From contig NZ_JAFCIY020000036.1 of assembly GCF_020194955.2 (NCBI RefSeq), positions 1-64,000 on the forward strand: a DNA stretch of 64,000 nt, given 5' to 3'. Position numbers and translations under genes: made by a program. This DNA is from Desulfuromonas sp. CSMB_57. GTDB lineage: Bacteria > Desulfobacterota > Desulfuromonadia > Desulfuromonadales > Syntrophotaleaceae. The notes below the pieces were generated by a model, which did not search any database, was not told the DNA's origin, and saw only the letters and a list, made by a program, of their open reading frames with translations. Position 1 is the stretch's first letter; each line of letters starts with the position of its first letter. Below, piece by piece: positions 34,927 to 44,499 of the stretch.

Positions 34927-37413
34927 TCAGTGCAAACGCACCGACAGCTTGCGTATCGGCAGATGGGCTACCTCATCCTGATTCAGCGCCAGCAGCCAGG
35001 CCGCCACCGGCACCGGACTGCCCTTGCTCAGGGTCAGCCACAAGGCCCCGTCGCGGCGCTCCGCCTCCAGCACCCCGGCGCGCAGGTCAAGGGTCTGCAA
35101 CCGGCCCTTTTTGAGCCGCTCCACCGGCACCTCGGCAGCGGTCAGAAAAGCCGCCAGACGGTCATCCAGGCCCTGTTCGAGCCCTTCCGGCAATTGAATG
35201 CGATAGGTCGAGGCAGCGATACAGCAGGACGGCGCCGGCGTCGACCAGGCCACCTCCTCGGCGCCCAGAACGGCAAAGCCTCCCGGCAGTTCGGCATTCA
35301 GCGCCGCGGCCAATACCTCGGCAGCCATGGGCCGCGACAATTTGATGTCGATGACCTCGGCGTCGCTTTCCACTCCGGTCGGCAGGGCATCGGGAAACGA
35401 CACCTGCGGAGCAGGATGAAAGCCGGCCGAAAACCGCACCGGAATGTCCGCCCGGCGAATGGCCCGATGCAGCACGGTCATAAATTCGAGATGGCTCACG
35501 AACCGGGCCGCCCCGGCCTTGCTCACCAACAGCCGCACCTTGGCCGGCTGCTCGGCCGCCGTCTCCGGCGGCGCCTGCTCCGCAGCAACGAAATCGGGAA
35601 CCGCCAGTTGCGGTCGCAGGGTCTCGAAATCGCACACCCCGCAGCCGGCGCAGTCGCCGTGGCGGCAGTCCGGGGTATAGACGCCGGCGAGGGCCCGTTC
35701 CCGCTCCGCCAGGAAAAAGGCCTTGGGGATGCCGCTGTCGATATGATCCCAGGGCAGCACCTCGTCCGGCTGCCGCTGCCGCAGATACCAGTCCGGATCC
35801 AGGCCGCAGTCGGCGAAGGCCTGCTGCCAGAGATCGAAGCGAAAGTGATCGCGCCAGCCGTCGAAACGGCAGCCCAGCTCCACGGCCCGTTCCAGGACCG
35901 CGCCCAGGCGCCGGTCGCCGCGGGCGAAAACCCCTTCGATAAAGGACATGGGTGCTTCGTGCCACTTGAAGCGCAGCTTTTTGCCGCGCAGGGCCTCCCG
36001 CAGGCGCTCCTGCTCGGCCAGGGTTTCGGCCATGCTCAGCTGCCGCTCCCACTGGAAGGGGGTGTGGGGCTTGGGCACGAAGGTCGAGACGGCAACATTG
36101 ACGTCGGCGCCGCCGCTGCCCTTGCCGGCGCGCTTGACCTGGGCCGCCAGATCGACGATGGCGGCCCGGTCCTGGGCCGTTTCCGTGGGCAGGCCGATCA
36201 TGAAATAGAGCTTGATCAGCCGCCAGCCCAGCCCGAAGGCGGTACGCGCCGTTGCCAGCAGATCCTCTTCCGTGATGCCCTTGTTGACCACCTGGCGCAG
36301 GCGCTCGCTGCCGGCCTCCGGCGCCAGGGTGAAGCCGGTTTTGCGTACTTTGCGGATCTCCTCCATCAACTCCCCGGTCAGGGAACCGACCCGCAGACTG
36401 GGCAGGGACAGAGCCACCCGCTGTTCGCGGTAGCGATCCATGAGCGTCTTGAGCAACTCGCCGATATGGCTGTAGTCCCCCGTCGACAGGGAGAGCAGGG
36501 AAACTTCTTCATAACCGGAACAACCGAGGGCCGCAGCGATGATGTCGGAGATGGTTGCCGGATTGCGCTCCCGCACCGGCCGCGAAATGAAGCCGGCCTG
36601 ACAGAAGCGGCAGCCGCGGGTACAGCCGCGGGCAATCTCCACCGCCACCCGATCGTGAACCGTATTCATGAAGGGGACGATGGGCCGGGTCGGATAGAAG
36701 GCGCGATTCAGATCTGCCACCACCCGCCGCCGAATCTGCTCGTAGCCCGGCCGCAAAGGCCGGATGGCAGCCAGACGGCCATCCGGTTGATAATCGACGG
36801 CGAACAGGGCCGGCACGTAAACCCCTTCGATGGCCGCCAGGCGCCGATAGAGAGCGGCCCGATCCTCGCCGGCCGCCTTCGACACCCGCAGCGCCTCGGC
36901 CAGGTCCACCACCGCCTCCTCCCCGTCACCGACCACGGCACAATCGATGAAGTCGGCCAGGGGTTCGGGATTGAAGGCCCCGGGACCGCCGACCACAATC
37001 AGCGGATGGTCCGCGTTGCGCTGCGCACGGCGGCGCGGCAGGCCCGCCAAATCCAGCATGTTGAGCACATTGGTATAGGATAGTTCGTATTGCAGGGTAA
37101 AGCCGACGGCATCGAACCGGGCCAGGGGGCGACTGGTTTCAAGGGTCTCCAGCGGCAACCCGGCGGCGCGCATGCGTGCCTCGAGATCGGGCCAGGGTGC
37201 GTAGACCCGCTCCGCCGCCACCCAGGCCAGGGCATTGAGCCGGTGATACAGCAGCGGCAAACCGATGTGGCTCATGCCGACTTCATACACATCGGGAAAG
37301 GCGAGGGCAAAACGCACCTCGACCTGCGCCGCATCCTTGCAGACACTGCCGCGCTCGCCGCCCAGGTAGCGGGAGGGCCGGGCGACCTGCTGCAACAACT
37401 GGTCTAATTTCAT
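34927..37413 (-). CDS. TIGR03960-like radical SAM protein fused to a DUF2344 (TIGR03936) domain
   Basis: An 828-residue two-part protein. The N-terminal 190 residues look like the B12-binding-like region of the family; the radical SAM core has CTRGCRFC (CX3CX2C) and TLAPEAGSERLRQVVNKG. A cysteine cluster HGDCAGCGVCD follows. From about 600 the DUF2344 part begins (KVRLLVSKAGAARFVSHLEF, GFHPAPQVSFPDALPTGVES). The two parts are separate genes in many bacteria. The reaction is unknown; the regular pairing with rng and rplU suggests RNA or ribosome modification, which is inference. The ribosome site before the ATG at 37413 is weak. Confidence 0.9.
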   Translation of the reverse strand: MKLDQLLQQVARPSRYLGGERGSVCKDAAQVEVRFALAFPDVYEVGMSHIGLPLLYHRLNALAWVAAERVYAPWPDLEARMRAAGLPLETLETSRPLARFDAVGFTLQYELSYTNVLNMLDLAGLPRRRAQRNADHPLIVVGGPGAFNPEPLADFIDCAVVGDGEEAVVDLAEALRVSKAAGEDRAALYRRLAAIEGVYVPALFAVDYQPDGRLAAIRPLRPGYEQIRRRVVADLNRAFYPTRPIVPFMNTVHDRVAVEIARGCTRGCRFCQAGFISRPVRERNPATISDIIAAALGCSGYEEVSLLSLSTGDYSHIGELLKTLMDRYREQRVALSLPSLRVGSLTGELMEEIRKVRKTGFTLAPEAGSERLRQVVNKGITEEDLLATARTAFGLGWRLIKLYFMIGLPTETAQDRAAIVDLAAQVKRAGKGSGGADVNVAVSTFVPKPHTPFQWERQLSMAETLAEQERLREALRGKKLRFKWHEAPMSFIEGVFARGDRRLGAVLERAVELGCRFDGWRDHFRFDLWQQAFADCGLDPDWYLRQRQPDEVLPWDHIDSGIPKAFFLAERERALAGVYTPDCRHGDCAGCGVCDFETLRPQLAVPDFVAAEQAPPETAAEQPAKVRLLVSKAGAARFVSHLEFMTVLHRAIRRADIPVRFSAGFHPAPQVSFPDALPTGVESDAEVIDIKLSRPMAAEVLAAALNAELPGGFAVLGAEEVAWSTPAPSCCIAASTYRIQLPEGLEQGLDDRLAAFLTAAEVPVERLKKGRLQTLDLRAGVLEAERRDGALWLTLSKGSPVPVAAWLLALNQDEVAHLPIRKLSVRLH

Positions 37414-37624
37414 AATTTCGTAACATCCATGGGTAAAATGCTTACAAGGTCAGCGTTTATACCATGGTCTTTCCCCGGGAAACAACCTTGCCCGCGGCCG
37501 CGGCCGAAATCCGGTCGCTGCCGGCCGCCCGGAGAGGGGATTTGAAACCCGCCGGCCGGTATGCTAACATCGCCGAATCCGCGATTCGCCACCGAATCCG
37601 GACCCGAAGAAAGGATACCCCAAC

Positions 37625-38347
37625 ATGCTCGAAAAGCTCGCCATCGAGGCCGATCTCCATGTCCATACCGTGGCCTCCGGTCACGCTTTCAGCACCATCA
37701 ACGAAATCGCCCTGGAGGCCGCCGAACGGGGCCTCAGAGCCGTCGGCATGACGGATCACGGTCCGGCCCTGCCGGGCGGCCCCCACTACTATCATTTCGC
37801 GACCTTGAATTTCATCCCCCCCTACCTGCGGGGCGTTCGCATCCTGCGCGGTGTTGAGGCCAACATCGTGGCCATCGGCAAATTGGACCTGCCCGACACC
37901 ATGCTCGATCAACTGGAACTGATCCTGGCCGGCTTTCATCCGGCCTGCGGTTTCGATCAGCGCGGCATGCGGGACAACACCCGCGCCGTTCTCGCCCTGA
38001 TGGATAAACGCCGGGCCCACATCATCTGCCACCCCGGCAACCCCGAGTATCCCCTCGACTACGAAGTCATTGCCCGCCATGCCGCCCTTACCGGCACCGC
38101 CCTGGAACTGAACAATTCCTCCTTTTCCATGAGCCGCGCCGGCAGTGCCGACAATTGCCGCCACATCGCGCGACTCTGCGCCCGCTTCGGCACCCCCGTC
38201 GCCCTCGGCAGCGACGCCCATATCGCCCAGGGCATCGGCTATTTCGACGATGCCCTCCAGGCCTTGGAGGAGGCCGGCGTCGCCGCCGAGCAGATTGTCA
38301 ACCGCACCCTGGCTTCGACCCTGGAATTTCTCGGCCTTCCCGCCTGA
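37625..38347 (+). CDS. PHP-domain phosphatase (YcdX-like)
   Basis: A 240-residue PHP phosphoesterase. Metal-binding His/Asp residues appear in the family order: DLHVHTVASGHAFST, MTDHGPALPGGPHYYHF, VEANIV, FHPACGF, ICHPGNPEY and LGSDAHIAQGIG. The YcdX group has a trinuclear zinc site and acts as a phosphatase on small substrates that are not firmly known. AAAGGA lies 9 bases before the ATG. It is transcribed away from the radical SAM/DUF2344 gene, so 37414-37624 must contain divergent promoters; no clear boxes were found there. Confidence 0.9.
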   Translation: MLEKLAIEADLHVHTVASGHAFSTINEIALEAAERGLRAVGMTDHGPALPGGPHYYHFATLNFIPPYLRGVRILRGVEANIVAIGKLDLPDTMLDQLELILAGFHPACGFDQRGMRDNTRAVLALMDKRRAHIICHPGNPEYPLDYEVIARHAALTGTALELNNSSFSMSRAGSADNCRHIARLCARFGTPVALGSDAHIAQGIGYFDDALQALEEAGVAAEQIVNRTLASTLEFLGLPA

Positions 38348-38475
38348 TCGCCAGGCCCTATCCGACGCCGCCGCAACGGCGCAAAAACCCGGCAAAAGCC
38401 CTTGCAGGCCTTGTTTAATTATGCTAAACATCGAGCATTGTTCGGCAATCCTGCCATGGAATGGAGGCCTTTTGC

Positions 38476-39540
38476 ATGGATATCGAAATCTGTCCCCTGG
38501 AGACGTTGAAACCGCGCCTCGCCGATGAATCCAAACTGGTTTTCGGCCGCCAGTTCAGCGACCGCATGTTCCTCATGGAATACGATGCCGGCCAAGGCTG
38601 GCATTCGGCCCGCATCAAGCCCTACGGTCCCTTCACCCTCGATCCGGCGGCCCTGGTGTTGCACTACGGCCAGGAGATCTTCGAAGGCCTCAAGGCGTTT
38701 CGGCGCCAGGACGGCAGCATCGCCCTGTTTCGTCCGGCGGACAATATTCATCGCTTCAACAAAAGCGCCCGGCGCATGTGCATGCCGGAGGTCGATGAGG
38801 CCTTCTTCCTGCGTGCCATCAAGGACCTGGTTCGCCTGGAAGCCGACTGGGTGCCGCGCAGCGAGGGCACCAGTCTCTATATCCGGCCGACCATGATCGC
38901 CACCGAAGCGGTACTGGGCGTCAAGCCCGCCGCCCGCTACTACTGTTACGTCATCCTGTCGCCCGTCGGACCCTATTACAAGGGCGGCTTCCAACCGGTC
39001 AAAATCTGGATCTCGGACAGCTATACCCGCAGCGCGCCCGGCGGCACCGGCGAAGCCAAAACCGGCGGCAATTATGCCGCCAGCCTGCTGGCCGCCCAGG
39101 AAGCGGCGGCACGCGGCTTCGACCAGGTACTGTGGCTCGATGCCGTGGAACGCCGCTATGTCGAGGAAGTCGGCAGCATGAACATCTGTTTCGTGGTGGA
39201 CGGCACCCTGGTCACCTCGCCGCTGCATGGCACCATCCTCGACGGCATCACCCGGCGTTCGGTCCTGACCCTGGCCCGGGAAATGGGCCTGGCGGTGGAA
39301 GAACGGGCCCTCAGCGTGGACGAACTCCTCGACGGCGCCGCCAACGGCCGCATCAGCGAGAGTTTCGGCACCGGCACCGCGGCGGTGGTCAGTCCCGTCG
39401 GCCAACTGACCTACCGGGACCGCACCGTCACCATCAACAACAACCAGGTCGGCCCCCTCACCCTGAAACTGTACGAAACCCTGACCGGCATTCAGTATGG
39501 ACGCCTGGCCGACAACCACGGCTGGATCGAACCCGTCTAA
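38476..39540 (+). CDS. ilvE: branched-chain amino acid aminotransferase
   Basis: A 354-residue class IV PLP aminotransferase of the long (about 355 residue) BCAT type. It transfers the amino group between glutamate and Leu/Ile/Val 2-oxo acids. Motifs are LHYGQEIFEGLKAFR, FVVDGTLVTSPLHGTILDGITR (in parts), and GEAKTGGNYAAS with the PLP lysine. The ATG at 38476 has GGAGG 8 bases upstream; the ATG at 38461 has none. The gene ends before a strong hairpin terminator, so it is probably monocistronic. Confidence 0.95.
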   Translation: MDIEICPLETLKPRLADESKLVFGRQFSDRMFLMEYDAGQGWHSARIKPYGPFTLDPAALVLHYGQEIFEGLKAFRRQDGSIALFRPADNIHRFNKSARRMCMPEVDEAFFLRAIKDLVRLEADWVPRSEGTSLYIRPTMIATEAVLGVKPAARYYCYVILSPVGPYYKGGFQPVKIWISDSYTRSAPGGTGEAKTGGNYAASLLAAQEAAARGFDQVLWLDAVERRYVEEVGSMNICFVVDGTLVTSPLHGTILDGITRRSVLTLAREMGLAVEERALSVDELLDGAANGRISESFGTGTAAVVSPVGQLTYRDRTVTINNNQVGPLTLKLYETLTGIQYGRLADNHGWIEPV

Positions 39541-39610
39541 AAAATCCGGCGGCCCCTGTCGGCGGCCGTGTTTTCGGACCACCAAGTTCTGCCGACTGCC
39601 AACCATGACC

Positions 39611-39646
39611 GCGGGCCGTCATCCTCGATGACGGCCCGCTTCATTT
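39611..39646 (+). terminator. terminator behind ilvE
   Basis: A perfect 12-base-pair inverted repeat, GCGGGCCGTCAT (39611-39622) and ATGACGGCCCGC (39628-39639), 5-base loop, followed by TTCATTT. The stem is strong and the T-rich tail is modest. Confidence 0.75.
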
Positions 39647-39745
39647 CGCCTGGATCCCAGGCAGCCCTGCCCTTTTTTTAGGCAAAAACCTTCCATCTTT
39701 TCCCTGACCGCCACCCAACACACTGAAATCACAATTATAAATTAT

Positions 39746-39761
39746 TGGTACGGTGCTTGCC
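39746..39761 (+). promoter_or_regulatory. sigma-54 promoter of amt
   Basis: TGGTAC-GGTGC-TTGCC matches the -24/-12 consensus (TGGCAC-N5-TTGCW) with correct spacing. AT-rich DNA precedes it, as for IHF-bent promoters. It implies an NtrC-type activator. The untranslated leader to the amt start is about 270 bases and holds no gene that I can support. Confidence 0.72.
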
Positions 39762-40040
39762 TATGGATTGGTCTCAGGGCGCCGCAATGACTGCGGGTCC
39801 GGTTTTCATTCCCATGCAACGGAGCAACGGAGGTTGAGCAATGACCCGCATCGGTTGTGTTTTTTGCACCCCCCCGGCGTCCCGGCACCTATCGGCCCTG
39901 GCTGCAACCTGCCGGGCCGTGGCCTGGTCGCCCCCGATTCCGACCCGAAGCCGATCCGGAACCGGATCATACTGAACCACCGCCATATCAGTGCCCAGGT
40001 TCGCCCAACCTTTTCAACGCTTTCACAACGAGGTCAAACA

Positions 40041-41360
40041 ATGTTCAGAATATGGAAACTTGCCATCATGGCCGTGCTTCTCACGCCCGCCCTGGCCCTG
40101 GCCGAAGAGGCTCCGGTCAGCGACGTCACCTTCATCCTCAACACCTTCTCCTTTCTGATCAGCGGCGTCCTGGTCATGTGGATGGCCGCCGGCTTCGCCA
40201 TGCTCGAATCGGGCCTGGTGCAGAGCAAGAACGTCGCCATCATCTGCCTGAAAAACATCGCCATCTTTGCCATCGCCAGCGTGCTCTATTACCTCATCGG
40301 CTACAACCTCATGTATAGCGGGGTGGATGGCGGCTTCATCGGCCAACTCGGCCTCTGGTTCGCCGACGATGCCGCCGCCAAGGGCGGGGATTTCGCCCTC
40401 GGCCACACCGCCGGGTCGGATTGGTTTTTCCAGATGGTGTTCGTCGCCACGGCGGCATCGGTGGTTTCCGGTACCGTTGCCGAGCGCATCAAGCTCTGGC
40501 CGTTTTTGACCTTCTGCGCCGTACTGACCGCCATCATCTACCCCATCCAGGGCTCCTGGACCTGGGGCGGCGGCTGGTTGAGCAACCTGGGCTTTGCCGA
40601 CTATGCCGGCTCCAGCATCGTTCATTCCGTCGGCGGCTGGTCGGCCCTGACCGGTGCCATCATTCTCGGCGCCCGCAAAGGCAAATATCGCAAGGACGGC
40701 AGCGTCAACGCCATTCCCGGCTCCAATCTCACCCTGGCCACCCTCGGCACCTTCATTCTCTGGATGGGCTGGTTCGGTTTCAACGGCGGCTCGGCCCTGG
40801 CCCTCGGCACCGTCGACGCGATCCTTGAACAGTCCACGGTCTACATCAATACCAACATGGGGGCCTGCGGCGGCCTGATTGCCGCCATGCTGCTGCTGCA
40901 GATCCTGTACAAAAAAACCGACCTGACCATGTCCCTCAACGGCGCCCTGGCCGGCCTGGTGAGCATCACCGCCGGGCCCGTCACGCCCTCCCCCCTCGGC
41001 GCCATCCTCATCGGCGCCGTCGGCGGCTGCCTGGCGGTGCTGGCCGTACCCTTCTTTGACCGGCTGAAGATCGATGACGTGGTCGGCGCCCTGTCGGTAC
41101 ACCTGGTGTGCGGCATCTGGGGAACCCTGGCGGTGCCCTTCACCAATCCGGAAGCCAGCTTCCACATCCAGCTGCTCGGCGTGGCCTCCATCGGTGCCTT
41201 TGTCGTCCTGTGCACCTCTCTGGTCTGGTTGGCCCTGAAGTACACCGTCGGCATTCGGGTTTCCGAAGACGAGGAATACGCCGGTTCGGACACCACCGAA
41301 CTGGGCCTGGAGGCCTACCCGGAGTTCGGGCAGGGTTCCAGCAAGGTACGTCACCGCTAA
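40041..41360 (+). CDS. amt: ammonium transporter (Amt/Mep/Rh family)
   Basis: A 439-residue trimeric membrane channel for ammonium. A cleavable signal-like start (MFRIWKLAIMAVLLTPALALA) cut here into its hydrophobic core is followed by eleven membrane helices. Family motifs are FAMLESGLVQSKNV, WTWGGGWLSNLGF, DYAGSSIVHSVGGW with the pore His, GWFGFNGGSAL and GALVSITAG-like GALAGLVSITAG. The C-terminal tail is cytoplasmic. The start at 40041 has GAGGT 7 bases upstream. No glnK is next to it. It is driven by the sigma-54 promoter at 39746-39761 and closed by the terminator at 41457-41495. Confidence 0.95.
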   Translation: MFRIWKLAIMAVLLTPALALAEEAPVSDVTFILNTFSFLISGVLVMWMAAGFAMLESGLVQSKNVAIICLKNIAIFAIASVLYYLIGYNLMYSGVDGGFIGQLGLWFADDAAAKGGDFALGHTAGSDWFFQMVFVATAASVVSGTVAERIKLWPFLTFCAVLTAIIYPIQGSWTWGGGWLSNLGFADYAGSSIVHSVGGWSALTGAIILGARKGKYRKDGSVNAIPGSNLTLATLGTFILWMGWFGFNGGSALALGTVDAILEQSTVYINTNMGACGGLIAAMLLLQILYKKTDLTMSLNGALAGLVSITAGPVTPSPLGAILIGAVGGCLAVLAVPFFDRLKIDDVVGALSVHLVCGIWGTLAVPFTNPEASFHIQLLGVASIGAFVVLCTSLVWLALKYTVGIRVSEDEEYAGSDTTELGLEAYPEFGQGSSKVRHR

Positions 41361-41456
41361 CTAAACCAAAGCCACCGCGTCGGTTCACGAACATTCCGGC
41401 TCCGAGCCGGCCCTGGCGGCCGGAGCCGGACCAAACCTTACCCACCCCGGGTGCTG

Positions 41457-41495
41457 GCCCGGCCCTCTGCTCCCGGAGGCGCCGGGCAATTTTTT
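41457..41495 (+). terminator. intrinsic terminator behind amt
   Basis: A GC-rich hairpin with GCCCGGC (41457-41463) pairing with GCCGGGC (41481-41487) and an inner CCTC/GAGG pairing, followed by AATTTTTT (41488-41495). Confidence 0.85.
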
Positions 41496-41662
41496 AAGTA
41501 ATCAAACAACACACTCAGTGTAGACCGTCCTGCCACCAGCCCATCCCCAGACGTTCCAGACGATCCCCCAACTCCACGCCATTCAAGTATAAATTATTGT
41601 TTTTACAAGTTTTTAAATCAGGCAACCAAGAACACACTGACTCTCGGCACGCATCTCCATAT

Positions 41663-41679
41663 TGGCATTCAATTTGCTA
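41663..41679 (+). promoter_or_regulatory. sigma-54 promoter of the glutamate synthase operon
   Basis: TGGCAT (41663-41668), TCAAT, TTGCTA (41674-41679) is an almost perfect -24/-12 sigma-54 promoter, about 60 bases before the SD site of the first glt gene. Upstream is AT-rich DNA around 41585-41620 (TATAAATTATT), a string also present before the amt promoter. Confidence 0.8.
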
Positions 41680-41747
41680 AAGAGTAGTATCCGGGCCATT
41701 TGGGCCGGCCAATTCCGTTTACACCCGTCACCAGGAGGTTGCATTAC

Positions 41748-42854
41748 ATGTGTCGCATAGGAGCCATCAAAAGTCGCCACTACGTGCATCCCAGCCAAGC
41801 CCTGCTGCTGATGCAATCACAGCAGGAAGGCCATGACAACTCCGGTTTCGCCATGGTCATGCAGGATCTGGGAGGCATCTTCGAGGCTTACAAGCATCTG
41901 CCCACCCTGTCGCTGGCCTGTACCGATACCGGCCTGAAAATTGCCGAGGACCTGCTGCACGCCAAGGGGTTCCGCCGGGTCTATCAATGGGTACCGGACA
42001 CCAATCGGAAACCGGGCCTGGACATCATGGCCATGCCCAATTACGTGTTTCAGACCTTCGATTATCCGGAGCCCTATCGGACCGCGGAACCGAAGGTCAA
42101 GGAAGAACTGCTGGTCGGCACCCGCCTGCAGCTGCGGGCCGCCCTGGAGGAGAACGAGACCGGCTTCGCCTACTCCTTCTGGCCGGACGTCATCACCCTG
42201 AAAGAGATCGGCGATCCGCGGGACATCGGCACCTTCTTCAACCTCTGGAAGGCGGACGACAACTTCACCGCCAAGGTGATCACCGCCCAATGCCGGCAGA
42301 ACACCAACTACGCCATCGTCCGCTATGCGGCCCATCCCTTCTTCCTGCAGGGCTACACCGCGCTGGCCAACGGCGAGAACACCTTCTATCAAAAGAACAA
42401 GGAATTCCAGCAGTCCCTGAACCGGGGCTACATCGGCTTCGAGTCAGACTCCCAGTGCTTTCTCTACACCCTGCACTACCTGCACCGGGAACTCGGCTGG
42501 CCGCTCTCCTACTACAAGCACGTGATTACACCGTTGCCCTTCGAGGACGTGGTCAAGCGGGAGGATCAGCAGCAGTTGCTGGCCATGCGCCAGTCCCTGG
42601 CGCACCTGGAAATCAACGGCCCCAACACCATCATCGGCGTGCTGCCCGACAACACCCTGTTCACCTGCTGCGACGCCAAGAAACTGCGGCCGGTGGTGGT
42701 CGGCCGGGATGCGGACACGGTGGTCATCTCTTCCGAAGCCTGCGGCATCAACGAGGTACTCCCGGACCGCAACTGGGAGACGGACATCTACCCCAATGAA
42801 CGTGAAATCGTAGTCATCGACGACACCCTGGAGGTCCAGAGATGGAAACAGTAA
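41748..42854 (+). CDS. glutamate synthase, glutamine amidotransferase (class II) subunit
   Basis: A 368-residue Ntn-type glutaminase. After removal of Met1, Cys2 (MCRIGAIKS) is the nucleophile; QQEGHDNSGFA and NTNYAIVRYAAHPFF are characteristic. It corresponds to the N-terminal domain of GltB as a separate polypeptide, as in the split glutamate synthases of archaea, Thermotogae and Geobacter relatives. It releases ammonia for the FMN subunit encoded next. The ATG at 41748 has AGGAGG 9 bases upstream. The gene overlaps the next by 13 bases. Confidence 0.9.
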   Translation: MCRIGAIKSRHYVHPSQALLLMQSQQEGHDNSGFAMVMQDLGGIFEAYKHLPTLSLACTDTGLKIAEDLLHAKGFRRVYQWVPDTNRKPGLDIMAMPNYVFQTFDYPEPYRTAEPKVKEELLVGTRLQLRAALEENETGFAYSFWPDVITLKEIGDPRDIGTFFNLWKADDNFTAKVITAQCRQNTNYAIVRYAAHPFFLQGYTALANGENTFYQKNKEFQQSLNRGYIGFESDSQCFLYTLHYLHRELGWPLSYYKHVITPLPFEDVVKREDQQQLLAMRQSLAHLEINGPNTIIGVLPDNTLFTCCDAKKLRPVVVGRDADTVVISSEACGINEVLPDRNWETDIYPNEREIVVIDDTLEVQRWKQ

Positions 42855-44485
42855 AAATAAACGACCTCGCCTGCAACGATCTGCCCTGGAAGATCCACTA
42901 CGATCCGGTTCGCTGCACCCTGTGCGGATCCTGCATCGCGGCCTGCACCTTCGAAGCCATCGGCCCCAAGATGGAACGGCGCCGGATCACCTACACCGAA
43001 AGCGAAACCCCGGAACCGAAAACCCGCTTTTCGGCCCAGCCGGTCATCGCCCAGCGCAATGTCATCAAAAATTTCTGTCGCGGCTGCGGCGTCTGCGAAC
43101 GGGTCTGCCCCAACAGCGCCATCCGCGCGGAGCGCAATCCTGACTCCCGTTTCAACGTCGTCTATCAGACGGCAACGGCCAGCGGCCCGAAACGCGGCGG
43201 CCGCAACAACCTGGAAAACCAGGCCCGCACCCTGGATACCATCCGCGTCGGCCGCATCTCGCAGATGACCGACCCGAGCCTGGACGCCCAGCGTCATACC
43301 TTCGACTGCCGGGCACCCCTGGGCCGCATCCTGCCGGCCAAGGGCCTGCCGTTCCAACAGGTCGGCGAGAACCGCCTGGAGCAGAGCGGCCAGACCCCGC
43401 CGGTGCGCTGGATCTATCCGGTCATCATCGGCGACATGTCCATCGGCGCCCTCTCCTGGCGCATGTGGGAAGCGGTGGCCATGGCCGTCGCCTACCTCAA
43501 CGAGGAATGCGGCCTGCCGGTGCGCATGTGCTCCGGTGAAGGCGGCATGCCGGTGCGACTGCTGAAGAGCAAGTACCTCAAGTACATGATCCTGCAGATC
43601 GCTTCCGGCCACTTCGGCTGGAATCGCATCATCAAGGCCATGCCCCACATGGTCGAGGATCCGGCCGGCGTGCTCATCAAAATCGGCCAGGGCGCCAAGC
43701 CCGGCGACGGCGGCCTGCTCATGGCGGCCAAGGTGGCGTCCCACATCCAGGCGATTCGCGGCGTGCCCAAGACCGACCTGCTGTCGCCGCCCAACCACCA
43801 GGGTCTGTACTCCATCGAGGAGAGCGTGCAGAAGATGTTCCTCTCCTTCAACGCCGCCTTCAAGTTCCGCGTGCCGGTGGCCATCAAGGTGGCGGCCAGC
43901 GCCACCTCGGTGTCGGTGTTCAACAACCTGGTGCGCGACCCCTACAACATCGTCGGCGGGTTTTTCCTCGACGGCATCGACGGCGGCACCGGCGCGGCCC
44001 ACGACATCTCTCTCGACCACACCGGCCACCCGGTGGTGAGCAAGCTGCGCGACTGCTACCTGGCCGCGGTGGCCCAGGGCCGGCAGGGCCAGATTCCCCT
44101 GTGGGCGGCGGGCGGCCTCGGCAAGACCGGCAACCTGGCGGCCGACGCCTTCAAGATGTTCTGCCTCGGCGCCAACGGCGTCTTCACCGGCAAGCTGATC
44201 CTGCAGATGGCCGGCTGCCTCGGTAACGACCACGGCCGCTGTAATGCCTGCAACACCGGACTTTGCCCGGCCGGCATCACCACCCAGGAACCAGTATTGG
44301 CCAAACGCCTCGATCCGGAGCGGGTTGCCGAGAACATCGTCAATTACTTTTTGGCCATGGACGTGGAACTGCGTAAGCTCATGGCCCCCATCGGCAACTC
44401 CTCCCTGCCCGTCGGCCGTTCCGACTGCCTGGTCTCCACCGACAAGGCCGTCGCCGATCGCCTGCAGGTTCAGTACGTCTGCTAA
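42842..44485 (+). CDS. glutamate synthase, FMN-binding catalytic subunit with two ferredoxin clusters
   Basis: A 547-residue protein. The N-terminus has two [4Fe-4S] ferredoxin motifs (CTLCGSCIAAC; CRGCGVCERVC). The FMN barrel follows with IGDMSIGALSW, EGGMPVRLLKSKYLKY, SPPNHQGLYSIEES and DGIDGGTGAAH, the family hallmark at the active site. Another cysteine group is CNACNTGLC. It makes glutamate from 2-oxoglutarate and ammonia channelled from the amidotransferase. It has GGAGG 8 bases before the start and lies inside the three-gene operon. Confidence 0.93.
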   Translation: METVKINDLACNDLPWKIHYDPVRCTLCGSCIAACTFEAIGPKMERRRITYTESETPEPKTRFSAQPVIAQRNVIKNFCRGCGVCERVCPNSAIRAERNPDSRFNVVYQTATASGPKRGGRNNLENQARTLDTIRVGRISQMTDPSLDAQRHTFDCRAPLGRILPAKGLPFQQVGENRLEQSGQTPPVRWIYPVIIGDMSIGALSWRMWEAVAMAVAYLNEECGLPVRMCSGEGGMPVRLLKSKYLKYMILQIASGHFGWNRIIKAMPHMVEDPAGVLIKIGQGAKPGDGGLLMAAKVASHIQAIRGVPKTDLLSPPNHQGLYSIEESVQKMFLSFNAAFKFRVPVAIKVAASATSVSVFNNLVRDPYNIVGGFFLDGIDGGTGAAHDISLDHTGHPVVSKLRDCYLAAVAQGRQGQIPLWAAGGLGKTGNLAADAFKMFCLGANGVFTGKLILQMAGCLGNDHGRCNACNTGLCPAGITTQEPVLAKRLDPERVAENIVNYFLAMDVELRKLMAPIGNSSLPVGRSDCLVSTDKAVADRLQVQYVC

Positions 44486-44499
44486 GGAGGTTTCAGATC

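Noticed and set aside
40023-41354. 443-codon minus-strand open frame
   Set aside because: Antisense to amt; the amt protein has all family motifs.
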